From Lujinxingiaceae bacterium (GTDB lineage Bacteria; Myxococcota_A; Bradymonadia; Bradymonadales; Bradymonadaceae), in the NCBI GenBank assembly GCA_013697635.1, contig JACCWM010000146.1, positions 1 through 45,291 on the forward strand: a stretch of DNA of 45,291 nt, read 5' to 3'. Position 1 is the stretch's first letter, and every line of letters starts with the position of its first letter. The notes under the pieces were generated by a model. It was given only the letters and a program-made list of their open reading frames with translations. It searched no databases and was not told the origin of the DNA. Below, piece by piece: positions 28,459 to 38,258 of the stretch. The position numbers and the translations under genes were made by a program.

Positions 28459-28487
28459 TGCCTAACACAGGCAATGGGTGAGAGCAA
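28459..28487 (-). promoter_or_regulatory. Weak candidate rpsB promoter
   Basis: Minus strand TTGCTC (28482-28487), 17-nt spacer, TAGGCA (28459-28464), about 137 nt before rpsB, leaving room for a structured leader. The -35 falls in an inverted repeat (GAGCAATT/AATTGCTC, 28482-28500) just after the upstream lipoprotein stop. Confidence 0.25.
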
Positions 28488-28503
28488 TTGCTAATTGCTC
28501 GGC

Positions 28504-29880
28504 TCAGTTGCCAGCCGTGGCGCTGAGCACGACGAAGTCGTTTTCGACGCGCAGGCTCTGGCCCTTGAGCTGGAAAGCAACGCCTGGTGCGAGCAGGACA
28601 TTTCGATCAAAGGGCCGCTGGGCGATCGTTTTGCCTTCGCTGAGAAACTGCGAGCTGAGCCAGTTGGCCGGGTTGGCGAGCACCGAGTCCGAGAAGCTGA
28701 GGTCACTGAGCACCGTGTCAAGCTGGCCATTTTTGAGGGCGATGCGTCCGTTGGCTTTGCCATTGAGCGCAAAGCAGCTGCCCGTGCTGCCCAGTGTCCA
28801 GACGCGAAAGCCCAAGTCGAGGCCGTGGCGGTTGGGATCGTGGGGATCGTTCATCGCCACGATGTTGAAGTGATTGAGCGTGATGTGCGCGGCGCCGGTG
28901 GGCTGGGCCTCGCCGCTGAGGGTGTAGCGTCGCGCGATCGTGCCCTGTTGCATGCGCACGGCCAGGGCCTCGCCCAAGATCGCCGGGCGAACCGCCAGGG
29001 TGATGTCCTGTCCGTCTGCCGGGCGGGGCAGCGTCAAAGGATCAATCGCGCTGCCCCCGCGAAAGGGCAGGTTGCTGGTAAAGGCGATGATCACGCTCTG
29101 CGAGCCCGGATCGGTAACGAAGCTCGTCGGCACGAGGCGAAAGTCTTTGATGCCCAGATCGGGTGCCTGGATGTGGGTCAAGCTCACGGACGCCAGCCGC
29201 TCGCTCAGCGCCGTCTCGACGAGCCTTGAGACGCTCGATTGTAGCGCGCGCGCCCAACTGGGCGGCAGCTGATCGAGTTGAGTCGAGGCGCGCACGCCAG
29301 CGAGTCGACTGGCCTCGCGCGTGTCGAGCTTGAGGATCAGGGAGCCGTTCTCGCCAGGCTCGATGAGCAGCGGCGCGACGGTGGAGAGCGTGCCGGCAAG
29401 GCTGGCCATTTGTGGACCGAGCACGGGTACGTCGACAAAGACTTTGCCATCGAGCGTGGCGTCTACGCGCAGGCAGCGGCTGCACGCGGCGTCGGCGGAC
29501 AGGCGCAGATCGAGCACGCGCGCGTCCAGGCGCATGTCGAGCAGGCGACCGGCGGCCACCTCGACGGGGCGCGTCGTCGAGAGCGCTTTTTCAAAAGCCT
29601 GCTCGAGCGCCTTTTGGCCAAGCCGGCTCAAAAAGTCGGTCTTGACCGCCAGGGCAAATTGCACCGGGCCTTCGCGGTTGATCGCGCCCTGAATTAAAGT
29701 GGGCTCTTGGGCAAGCGCCTCGGTGTAATCGCTTTGCAGGCGAGGGCATGTCGTACTGCAGGAAGTCTGAAGCATGGCGAGCGTCAGCGCGGCGCAGAGC
29801 GAGGCTGCGAGGCCAATGGAGCGAATGAATTTGGGCACGGCAATGGGTATGTTTCGCCCGAGTCGTCTCGGGGCGGTCAA
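28504..29880 (-). CDS. Hypothetical lipoprotein
   Basis: 458 residues if it starts at TTG 29880, which overlaps the upstream stop as TTGA; a GTG at 29838 would give a more usual 27-residue lipoprotein signal. Hydrophobic IGLAASLCAALTLAML followed by lipobox QTSC, then CPRLQSDY. The rest is long beta-rich sequence with paired repeats of similar strands in each half (about 60-260 and 260-440), one Cys pair (AACSRC) and no catalytic motif I know. Two related halves could suggest a lipid- or tube-binding fold of BPI/SMP type, but this is speculative. Probably outer-membrane or periplasmic. Confidence 0.7.
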   Translation of the reverse strand: MTAPRRLGRNIPIAVPKFIRSIGLAASLCAALTLAMLQTSCSTTCPRLQSDYTEALAQEPTLIQGAINREGPVQFALAVKTDFLSRLGQKALEQAFEKALSTTRPVEVAAGRLLDMRLDARVLDLRLSADAACSRCLRVDATLDGKVFVDVPVLGPQMASLAGTLSTVAPLLIEPGENGSLILKLDTREASRLAGVRASTQLDQLPPSWARALQSSVSRLVETALSERLASVSLTHIQAPDLGIKDFRLVPTSFVTDPGSQSVIIAFTSNLPFRGGSAIDPLTLPRPADGQDITLAVRPAILGEALAVRMQQGTIARRYTLSGEAQPTGAAHITLNHFNIVAMNDPHDPNRHGLDLGFRVWTLGSTGSCFALNGKANGRIALKNGQLDTVLSDLSFSDSVLANPANWLSSQFLSEGKTIAQRPFDRNVLLAPGVAFQLKGQSLRVENDFVVLSATAGN

Positions 29881-30362
29881 AAATCGGCTTCGGCTTCCGA
29901 TTCCTCAGCCCTTTCGGCGGCGTCGGCGGCCGTGGCGAGGATTTGGTCGACTTGATCCCAGGGATCGTCGACCTCGACGAGCTCGCCTTCGAGCAGCTTC
30001 CAGAGCAGGCGGTTCTCGTCTTCGAGGTTTTTGACCATCGCAGCAAGCTTGAGATAGTCGTCGCACTCGGCCTGGTTGGTGGCGCGGTGAATCAGCTCGC
30101 CGTGCTCGTTGTGAATCACGTAAAAGCGGGTGAGCCGGTCGACGCTCCAGCCTTCGGGACGATCTGCGGCAGGCTTGCGGATCTCCTGGAGCTTTTGCTC
30201 GAAGACCTCTTGTCCCTCGCCTTTTAGGCGAAGGCGCTCGCGTGCCTCCTTGCACAGACACTTGTAGGTCTTTCGGTATTCCTTGCAACGCGCCCAGGCG
30301 ATCATGCTCTTCTTGAGAGGGCAGTCGATGGGAGCGTTCGTGCGATCCTGATAGTCGATCAT
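29877..30362 (-). CDS. Hypothetical Cys-containing coiled-coil protein
   Basis: 161 residues from ATG 30362 (AAGG 9 nt upstream). The N-terminal part has four cysteines (C14, C26, C35, C37) within CPLKKSMIAWARC and KTYKCLCKEAR, which could bind zinc. The middle has YVIHNEHGELIHRATNQAE; the C-terminal part is a Leu-rich heptad region (MVKNLEDENRLLWKLLEGEL) and an acidic Ala/Glu tail. No family recognised. It shares an operon with the downstream lipoprotein through a 4-nt overlap. Confidence 0.7.
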   Translation of the reverse strand: MIDYQDRTNAPIDCPLKKSMIAWARCKEYRKTYKCLCKEARERLRLKGEGQEVFEQKLQEIRKPAADRPEGWSVDRLTRFYVIHNEHGELIHRATNQAECDDYLKLAAMVKNLEDENRLLWKLLEGELVEVDDPWDQVDQILATAADAAERAEESEAEADF

Positions 30363-30391
30363 AGGAAGTTGCCTTGGTTGGTGCAATGACC

Positions 30392-30420
30392 GCAATAGCG
30401 CAGCGATCCATGCTGCGCAA
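30392..30420 (-). promoter_or_regulatory. Candidate promoter with inverted repeat in the spacer
   Basis: Minus strand TTGCGC (30415-30420), 17-nt spacer, TATTGC (30392-30397), 30 nt before ATG 30362. A 7-bp inverted repeat GCGCAGC/GCTGCGC (30398-30418) fills the spacer, a typical place for an operator. Confidence 0.35.
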
Positions 30421-30535
30421 AACATCCTCGATAGGATGGAGCTTACCGCAGAGTCTGTATCTGGAGCAACCGCCATTGTTATGGGCATCGCGCGGGCATG
30501 AGGGTGCTGATGAATAAAAAAAATTGGTGTTGCTG

Positions 30536-30545
30536 ATTGGCCAAT
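30536..30545. promoter_or_regulatory. 10-bp palindrome before the cardiolipin synthase promoter
   Basis: ATTGGCCAAT lies 6 bp upstream of the -35 of the candidate promoter at 30552-30579. Possible activator or repressor site. Confidence 0.3.
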
Positions 30546-30551
30546 GGCAGC

Positions 30552-30579
30552 TTGAATGGTGACGGCGCGTGGGAATAAT
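30552..30579 (+). promoter_or_regulatory. Promoter of the cardiolipin synthase gene
   Basis: TTGAAT (30552-30557), 16-nt spacer, AATAAT (30574-30579), 38 nt before ATG 30618. Confidence 0.5.
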
Positions 30580-30617
30580 CAATCCAGCGTTGCCTCGTTC
30601 ACTCGGAGAATTTGGGT

Positions 30618-32189
30618 ATGGAGCTATTGCCAGGTTTTGATCCCGCGTCGCTTCAGTGGGAGCTGACATGGTGGACCGTGCTTGGGTGGACGGGCAAGGT
30701 GTTGGGGGTTGCGGTGATCCCCTCGGTATTGCTGCAGCGAGGAACGCGCCCGATGGCGGCGCTGGCCTGGATTCTGTGCCTCTTGACCATTCCCTTTTTG
30801 GGGGTGTTTTTGTGGTGGGGGCTGGGACGAAACTATGTGGAGCGGCGCAAGCGACGGCGTTCGCGCTCGCAGGCGCGCATCTCCAAGAGTTTTATGTCGA
30901 TGGCGCGCAGCATCGAGGTTCCCGAGGGGCGCTGGGCGGACTCGAACCATCGTGCCGGCAGCCAGAACGCTTCACGCGCCCAGACCATGGTCCTGCACGA
31001 CGAGCACGGCATCTTTCCGCCGACCCAGGCCAACGGAATCACCGTCTACACCGAAGCCCATGTGGCCTATGACGCCTTTGAAAAGGCGATTCGCGAGGCC
31101 AAGCACCACATTCACTTTCAGTTCTACATCTGGAAGCGCGACACCACGGGGCGTCGTTTTCGTGATCTGCTCGTCGAGAAGGCGCGCGAGGGTGTCGAGG
31201 TGCGTGTGCTCTACGACGCCATCGGCAGCTCCGCGATCGATGGCGATTTCATCGACAAGATTCGCCGTGCCGGAGGCAAGGCTTGCTCTTTTTTGCCGGT
31301 GCGTCTGCTCGAGCGCCGTTTGCAGGTCAACTTTCGAAACCACCGCAAGATCATCGTGATTGACGGCGAGGTCGCCTTTACCGGGGGCATCAACATCGCC
31401 GACGATTACACCGATTGGATGGACATGGCCTATCGGCTCGACGGACCGATCACCTTCCAACTCCAGGAGGTCTTCGCCGAGGACTGGTTTTTTGCAACCA
31501 AAGAAGACCTGGCCGATCCCCGCTATTTTCGAGCGTTGGTCGAAGCGAGCGCACCCGAGCCGGCACCTGAGCCGCCCCCCGAGCAGGCATCGGAGATCGT
31601 CAGCGTGGATACGGGCGCCCAGGCGCCCTTGACGTGCCGGGACATCAACGCACGTGTGGTGGCCAGCGGCCCCGACGATCCGCTCTCGACGATCCACAAG
31701 ATGTTCTTCTTGGCGATCACGAGCGCCAAGGAGCGCCTCTACATCATCACGCCCTATTTTGTGCCCGATCATGCGATCATCACGGCCCTGCAGACCGCGG
31801 CGATGCGCGGCGTCGACGTGCGCATCCTGGTGCCGGCCAAGAGCGACGTGCCGATCACCCAGCATGCTGGCCGCTCCTATTTCGAGTCACTGCTCGAGGT
31901 GGGCGTTCGCGTCTTCGAGTACACAAAGTGCGTGCTCCACGCCAAGTTACTCGTCTTCGACCGCAACTTCACCTTCGTGGGCAGCGCCAACATGGACATT
32001 CGCAGCTTTCGCTTCAACTTTGAGACCAACGTCGTGCTCGACTCCTTGGAGGTCAATCGCGCGATGAGTCAGCTCTTTTTGGATACGCTCAAGCAAAGCC
32101 AGGAGATTCATCTGGCGGAATTTCAAAAGCGCTCCAAGCGTGAGCGCCTCTTGGAAGGAGGGGCACGGCTGTTGAGCCCACTACTTTAG
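30618..32189 (+). CDS. cls: Cardiolipin synthase, phospholipase D family
   Basis: 523 residues from ATG 30618 (GGAG 9 nt upstream). Two N-terminal transmembrane helices (VLGWTGKVLGVAVIPSVLL and ALAWILCLLTIPFLGVFLWW), a basic linker, then two PLD half-sites: NHRKIIVIDGEVAFTGGIN and VLHAKLLVFDRNFTFVGSAN, each with the HxKxxxxD catalytic core. It joins two phospholipids, or phosphatidylglycerol with a lipid, into cardiolipin at the inner membrane. A Pro/Glu-rich insert separates the two halves (around residue 310-335). Followed after 34 bp by the aroB-aroA fusion gene, probably on the same transcript. Confidence 0.93.
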   Translation: MELLPGFDPASLQWELTWWTVLGWTGKVLGVAVIPSVLLQRGTRPMAALAWILCLLTIPFLGVFLWWGLGRNYVERRKRRRSRSQARISKSFMSMARSIEVPEGRWADSNHRAGSQNASRAQTMVLHDEHGIFPPTQANGITVYTEAHVAYDAFEKAIREAKHHIHFQFYIWKRDTTGRRFRDLLVEKAREGVEVRVLYDAIGSSAIDGDFIDKIRRAGGKACSFLPVRLLERRLQVNFRNHRKIIVIDGEVAFTGGINIADDYTDWMDMAYRLDGPITFQLQEVFAEDWFFATKEDLADPRYFRALVEASAPEPAPEPPPEQASEIVSVDTGAQAPLTCRDINARVVASGPDDPLSTIHKMFFLAITSAKERLYIITPYFVPDHAIITALQTAAMRGVDVRILVPAKSDVPITQHAGRSYFESLLEVGVRVFEYTKCVLHAKLLVFDRNFTFVGSANMDIRSFRFNFETNVVLDSLEVNRAMSQLFLDTLKQSQEIHLAEFQKRSKRERLLEGGARLLSPLL

Positions 32190-32223
32190 AGCAGTGCGCA
32201 AGATGGCATAAAGGAATCGATTC

Positions 32224-34461
32224 ATGGCAATTCATCGTACGGCGGCGTTGGCTGACATCGCGTTTCCTCGAGACGGCGTCATTATCGCTGACCGGGCGTT
32301 GCCTCAGGCGGTGCTCTCGAGGCTGGATTTTCCCATTCTCGTCGAGGCCGGTGAAGGCTTGAAGACGCTGGCCAGCATCGAGCAGATGGCCGAGAGCGTG
32401 CTGAAGCGGCGCTCGAGCCGTCCGCTGACGCTGGTGGCAATTGGCGGCGGCTCGGTGGGCGATTCCGTGGGATTTCTGGCGCGTGTGCTGTGGGGCGGCG
32501 TGGGGCTGTGGCATGTGCCCACGAGCTTGCTCGCCATGGTCGACTCCGCCCATGGAGGTCAAAGGGCGCTCAACCTGGGAATGGCCAAAGACCAGATCGG
32601 CAGCTTGTACGGCGCCGAGGAGATCTATCTGGTCGACGAGATCTTGGCGGCTATGCCACCCACCATGCGCGAGGAGGGGTTGGCCGAACTGATCAAGGCT
32701 TTGTGGCTCGGTGATCCGGGCGCATTGAGTCTGCTTGAGGCCGATGGCGGGGTGGGTGAGCTTGCGCGGGCCCCGTTTGAGAGCATTGAGGCACGCCTGG
32801 TCGAGCTTATCGACCGTGCGATCGCGGTCAAGTGCGCTCTCGTCGCCCGCGATCCGCTCGGAGATGAGGGCCTCAGAGCGGTGCTCGAGCTGGGGCACAC
32901 GCTCGCCCACGCGATCGAGCTGCAATGCAACATGAGCCACGGCCACGCTGTGGCCTGGGGCCTGGCTGCGGCCGCTCAGGTCTCGACCGAGCATGGCGGC
33001 CTCTCGGGCGACGATGCCCGGCGCCTGCTTGGCCATGCCTACCCGCTGCTTCGCCACTGGCGCGCGCTCATAGGCTTTGGGCAAGCAAGCCAGTTCGCCT
33101 CGCTGCTCGGCCGCGACAAAAAGCGTATCGACGGGCATCTGCGCTCGGTGGTGCTGCGCGGCCCAGGCAAGCCCATGATCTCCAAGGCCGCCACCGAGCA
33201 CGACTGGTTTCGCGCGCTGCGCCTGAGCGTCGACGCCTGGCAGACCTCGCCGGTGCGCGCGTGCATGGCGCGGCCACGCGCAATTCAACCCGGGCTGGAT
33301 GCGAGCAAGTCGGAGTTCAATCGCCTCCAGATCATCGCATTGCTGCGTCCAGGCAAGACGCGCCTGGTGGGCGAGAGCGGCAGCGAGGACGTCGCGACGA
33401 TGCGCGAGTGCACCGAGCGGCTGCGGGCTAGCAGCGCCACCACGCGCTGTGACCTGGACTGCGGCCTGGGCGCGACGACCTTGAGGTTTTTGATGGCCGC
33501 CGCCGCCCAGCGCCCGGCTGTGACTCGGCTCTACGCCGATCATCGTCTGCTCGAGCGGCCCCACGAGCCGCTGATCGAGGCGTTGCAAAGAGCCGGCGCC
33601 GGCGTGCGCCCCTTCGCCGACACGGTGGGCAGCGGCTTCGAGGTCGAGGGCTGGGCTGTCGCGCCCGATGCGCTCGAGGTCAGCGCCGAGCATTCCTCGC
33701 AGTATGCCTCGGCGCTGGCGCTGCTTGCGGCCAGCGGCCAGCGCTTCTCGCTTCGCCTGACGACTTCGAGCGAGCATCGCGCGATCGCCAGTGAGCCCTA
33801 TTTCAAGATGACCCTGGCACTGCTCGAGCACGCCGGCGTTGCGGTCAGGCGCGAGGGAGACCTGTATTATTTTGGTCCGCGTCCCGAGCTCTATGGTCCC
33901 ACGGATCTCGTGGTCGCGCCCGATGCGAGCAGCGCGGCGTTTTGGGCCGTGGCGAGCTATCTTCGCCCCGAGCTCGCCCCGATCGCGGCGCCGCTCGATC
34001 GGCTCCAACCCGACGCCGCCATCGGCCGCTACCTGGCCCAAATGGCTGCTGCCCACACGCGCGCGCCGGTGATCCTCGATTTGAGCGATTGCCCGGATCT
34101 TGCGCCCCTGCTCACGATCGCCGCGCTCGCCAGCACCTGCGAGGTGCACCTCGTCGGCGCCGCCCACCGGGCCCACGAGTCGAGCTGCATCGAGGACTTT
34201 GCCGGCTCGCTTGCAGCCGTCGGTCTGGACGTGAACCTGATTGCAGACGGCCTGCGTATTGCGCCCGGCATCCAGCAACCCCGGCGCGACGGCGTCTGGA
34301 ACACCCACGACGACCACCGCCTGGTGATGGCCGGCCTCTTGCTGACGAGCCAGGGCGTACCCCTGATCATCGAGCGGCCCTGGGTGATCGCCAAGATCTA
34401 CCCCGAGCTGTGGCATCATGCCCGCGAGGCAGGCTGGGTGGTCGAGGCGATCAATTTATAG
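32224..34461 (+). CDS. Fused 3-dehydroquinate synthase (AroB)-EPSP synthase (AroA)
   Basis: 745 residues; AAGGA 8 nt before ATG. Residues 1-340 read as a 3-dehydroquinate synthase: GGGSVGDSVGFLA (74-86), SLLAMVD, AELIK (154-158), GHTLAHAIE (224-232), SHGHAVAWG and GRDKK. Residues 355-745 read as EPSP synthase: ASKSEFNR (360-367), LRFLMAAA, LLERP, SSQYASALAL (491-500), CPDLAPLLTIAAL, DDHRLVMAG and AKIYPE. These are steps 2 and 6 of chorismate synthesis. Divergent positions in half 1: GGQRALN for the usual GGKTGVN, AKDQIG for GKNMIG, LELGH for LNxGH. In half 2: GLGATTLR for GNAGTxMR, and HESSC where KETDR is usual. No frameshift or stop separates the halves. No other shikimate gene is in the window. 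Confidence 0.85.
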   Translation: MAIHRTAALADIAFPRDGVIIADRALPQAVLSRLDFPILVEAGEGLKTLASIEQMAESVLKRRSSRPLTLVAIGGGSVGDSVGFLARVLWGGVGLWHVPTSLLAMVDSAHGGQRALNLGMAKDQIGSLYGAEEIYLVDEILAAMPPTMREEGLAELIKALWLGDPGALSLLEADGGVGELARAPFESIEARLVELIDRAIAVKCALVARDPLGDEGLRAVLELGHTLAHAIELQCNMSHGHAVAWGLAAAAQVSTEHGGLSGDDARRLLGHAYPLLRHWRALIGFGQASQFASLLGRDKKRIDGHLRSVVLRGPGKPMISKAATEHDWFRALRLSVDAWQTSPVRACMARPRAIQPGLDASKSEFNRLQIIALLRPGKTRLVGESGSEDVATMRECTERLRASSATTRCDLDCGLGATTLRFLMAAAAQRPAVTRLYADHRLLERPHEPLIEALQRAGAGVRPFADTVGSGFEVEGWAVAPDALEVSAEHSSQYASALALLAASGQRFSLRLTTSSEHRAIASEPYFKMTLALLEHAGVAVRREGDLYYFGPRPELYGPTDLVVAPDASSAAFWAVASYLRPELAPIAAPLDRLQPDAAIGRYLAQMAAAHTRAPVILDLSDCPDLAPLLTIAALASTCEVHLVGAAHRAHESSCIEDFAGSLAAVGLDVNLIADGLRIAPGIQQPRRDGVWNTHDDHRLVMAGLLLTSQGVPLIIERPWVIAKIYPELWHHAREAGWVVEAINL

Positions 34462-34465
34462 CGTT

Positions 34466-35512
34466 TTACTGGCAGCGGTGGTCGGTAGGCTGGCACTTGA
34501 AGCGCACGTGGAAGTGCTTGCGGTGGCCGCGGGCGTGGCGGATGGTGGCGGTGCCGCCGGTGTGGTTGGGGTACTGGAAGACGGCCTCGAGCCACTCCTG
34601 GGGTGCACCCTGGCGCCGGGCTTCGTAGTAGAGGGTGCGCTGGTGGTAGCGGTCGATGAACATGTACTCGATCTGGCCGCCAGCGATGAATTGCTTGAGC
34701 AGCCAGAGGGTCTTTTCGACGTCGAGTTCGTCGCGGCGCACGTGGTGGAAGCGGTTGTAATTGGGCGGCGGGCGATGGCGAGGATAGGTGATGTCGACGT
34801 CGCGCCCGGCCTGATGTGAGCGGTGAGGGTGGATCGCGCGGCCGTTTCGAAAGCTGATATCGCCGACGATCAACGGGTCGGAGCCTGGAAAGCGCTGGGC
34901 ATAGGCGTCCATCGAGCGCACGATCTCGCTGACCGTGTAGAAGGTGCCCCAGGCTCGGTGCGGGTACAAAACGATGTAGCTCTCGCCGCGCGGTAGCGGC
35001 TCGGCGTCGATGATGCGGCCGCCATTGGCGGCGCCGACGCTCTTGGCAAAACGTTCAGGCTGGCGCTTCCAGATCAGGACGCGATCACCTTCTTGCAGAT
35101 TGTTGAGGTCGAGCTCAGGGTTGAGCGCCTCGAGCGCGGCCGTGTTGAGGTGGTACATCTGACGCAGGCGTTGCAGTGTGTGGCCGCGAGCTGCCGTGTG
35201 CCAGAACTCTTCTTTCTGGCGCGTCTCGACCAAGGGTATGTCCTCGACCACGGGCCAGACGGTTTCGCCCGGCAGGGCCCAGCGCATACGGCTGATCTCG
35301 TCGGCGATTCGCTCGAGCGCCATCGGCGAGTATACCGTCGAGACGGGAAACGGCCCCACGCCCATGACGGCCAGGCGCAGCGCGGCGGGTGCCTTGGTCA
35401 TCAGACCTTCGTGCGCCTCGAGCGCGCTCGGGTGTGGCGTCCAGGTGCAGGCGACGGCGAGCAGGAGAATTTGGGCCAGGCGTATGCCGTGTCGTTTAAT
35501 CATCTTCCACAT
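34466..35512 (-). CDS. Penicillin-insensitive murein endopeptidase-like protein (MepA type) with LysM
   Basis: 348 residues; ATG 35512 or 35503. Hydrophobic N-terminus (LAQILLLAVAC), so exported. Residues about 105-150 form a LysM repeat (HTLQRLRQMYHLNTAALEALNP, LQEGDRVLIW) for peptidoglycan binding. The catalytic part has HPHRSHQAGRDVDITY, matching the HxxHxxGxxxD zinc motif of the MepA/LAS group, and a terminal HFHVRFKC. Inferred: a periplasmic D,D- or L,D-endopeptidase that opens cross-links between wall strands. It converges with the aroBA gene with only 4 bp between stops. Confidence 0.88.
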   Translation of the reverse strand: MWKMIKRHGIRLAQILLLAVACTWTPHPSALEAHEGLMTKAPAALRLAVMGVGPFPVSTVYSPMALERIADEISRMRWALPGETVWPVVEDIPLVETRQKEEFWHTAARGHTLQRLRQMYHLNTAALEALNPELDLNNLQEGDRVLIWKRQPERFAKSVGAANGGRIIDAEPLPRGESYIVLYPHRAWGTFYTVSEIVRSMDAYAQRFPGSDPLIVGDISFRNGRAIHPHRSHQAGRDVDITYPRHRPPPNYNRFHHVRRDELDVEKTLWLLKQFIAGGQIEYMFIDRYHQRTLYYEARRQGAPQEWLEAVFQYPNHTGGTATIRHARGHRKHFHVRFKCQPTDHRCQ

Positions 35513-35540
35513 GTGTCGGACAGATTTACTGGATTAATCT

Positions 35541-35550
35541 ACTAATTAGT
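35541..35550. promoter_or_regulatory. 10-bp palindrome in the MepA leader
   Basis: ACTAATTAGT is a perfect palindrome between the promoter (35558-35586) and the start. A related CTACTAATTTG lies inverted near 35616-35626, so the promoter is flanked by similar half-sites. Confidence 0.3.
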
Positions 35551-35557
35551 GAGGGCC

Positions 35558-35586
35558 AGTGTAGAGATGCCAGCGCCCAACGTCAA
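35558..35586 (-). promoter_or_regulatory. Promoter of the mepA-like gene
   Basis: Minus strand TTGACG (35581-35586), 17-nt spacer, TACACT (35558-35563), 46 nt before ATG 35512. Confidence 0.5.
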
Positions 35587-35642
35587 TGGGACTAAGCCCG
35601 GAGCGTGGGTTTTTACAAATTAGTAGCGATAAGTTATTGGAA

Positions 35643-36449
35643 TTAAAAGTTTAAGCCCAGACGCCACTGCATCAAGCCGATGCCGAAAACAGGCGTCAGC
35701 GAGAGTGAAGCTGCGGGCTCGAGCGGCTCGCCGGCTAAGAAGTGGTAGCCGACCAAGCCTATTCCCAGGGCGCTGAAGACGGCGCCGCCGATGGTCAGGC
35801 CCAAGAACACACGCTGGCGGTCATGAATTTGCTCTTCGAGTTGGGCGTGGCGCTCAGACGAGGTATTGGCGCCGCCGTTGCTTTGGAGCAAGAACTCTTC
35901 ACGCAAATCGGCGCTGAGCCAATCGAGGGTGGCTGCGCTTGCGAGCAAGGCCGCGCCGGTGGCGAGGCTGAGATAGCCGTAATCGGAGGCCCCCCACTGG
36001 GCATCGCGCGAGGCTGGAGGCTCGACGGGCAGGGCCAGGGCGCGATCGGCGATCGCCGCGCCCAGGCGCATGGCGTTGGGGCGAAGGTGGCCAACGAAGA
36101 CGGCGATGGCGCCGGTCTGGGCGTCGATCTGGCGGAGCTCTTCGTTGTCGCCAACGAAGGTGTCGCGGCAGGTTTGAAGGCTCTTGAGCGCCTCGTCGGC
36201 CTCCTTGAGCTGGAGCAAAACGACGGCACGGTTGCAGTAGAAGATGGGCTCGGGCGAGAGGGCGATGGCGCGATCGAACTCGGCGACGGCTTCGCGGTAT
36301 CGGCCTTCGCCAAAAAAGCGCACGGCAAGCTGGTAGTGGCTCTCGGCATACTCGAGCGGCGCGTGGGGGTCGCCTTGCTGGGCGTTTGCCGCACTTGCCA
36401 GCAAGAGCAAGGCCACGGCCACCACGAGGAGCGAGCAATACCTGAACAT
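35643..36449 (-). CDS. Secreted TPR protein with C-terminal membrane segments
   Basis: 268 residues. Signal peptide MFRYCSLLVVAVALLLLASAANA. Residues about 33-100 hold TPR-like helices (HYQLAVRFFGEGRYREAVAEFDRAIALS, FYCNRAVVLLQLKEADEALKSL). Two later hydrophobic stretches (YLSLATGAALLASAA near 163 and GLTIGGAVFSALGIGLVGYHF near 220) could be membrane helices, and the end is FGIGLMQWRLGLNF. The layout resembles myxobacterial envelope proteins that follow PEGA/TPR genes. It is 67 bp after the Ser/Thr kinase gene on the same strand, so it is probably co-transcribed with it. Confidence 0.75.
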   Translation of the reverse strand: MFRYCSLLVVAVALLLLASAANAQQGDPHAPLEYAESHYQLAVRFFGEGRYREAVAEFDRAIALSPEPIFYCNRAVVLLQLKEADEALKSLQTCRDTFVGDNEELRQIDAQTGAIAVFVGHLRPNAMRLGAAIADRALALPVEPPASRDAQWGASDYGYLSLATGAALLASAATLDWLSADLREEFLLQSNGGANTSSERHAQLEEQIHDRQRVFLGLTIGGAVFSALGIGLVGYHFLAGEPLEPAASLSLTPVFGIGLMQWRLGLNF

Positions 36450-36516
36450 GACAGCCTGATTGGAGTACGAAAATGCCCGCGATTATAACGACCTGCCCGA
36501 TCCATACCATGTTGAG

Positions 36517-38028
<1,512 letters not shown>

Positions 38029-38076
38029 CGCGATGCTTGGGAGTCTGGTGCCAAAACGACATGGCGCACGGAAAGC

Positions 38077-38105
38077 AGATTAACCGTAATGCAGGGCTTG
38101 GGCAA
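38077..38105 (-). promoter_or_regulatory. Candidate promoter of the kinase gene
   Basis: Minus strand TTGCCC (38100-38105), 17-nt spacer, TAATCT (38077-38082), 48 nt before ATG 38028. Same form as the def promoter candidate. Confidence 0.3.
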
Positions 38106-38229
38106 GTTGGTGCAAGGGCCAGCGCAAGTGCAAATTCAACAACAGCGAAGCGGGAAAGAGCAACGGATTGCTGTGCGTTAGCATCTGTGGTAGGGCGATG
38201 CACGTGTAATCGAGTCACGAACGCTTCGG

Positions 38230-38238
38230 TGGTATAGT
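38230..38238 (+). promoter_or_regulatory. Extended -10 element of the HEAT-repeat gene
   Basis: TGGTATAGT at 38230-38238 has TATAGT plus the upstream TG of extended -10 promoters, with no good -35. It is 20 bp before ATG 38259. Confidence 0.35.
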
Positions 38239-38258
38239 CGGGTTTTGGAGGTCGTCAA

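Noticed and set aside
32089-34419. A 776-codon minus-strand open frame
   Set aside because: It is antisense to the AroB-AroA fusion gene and has no recognisable motifs; the plus strand has many.
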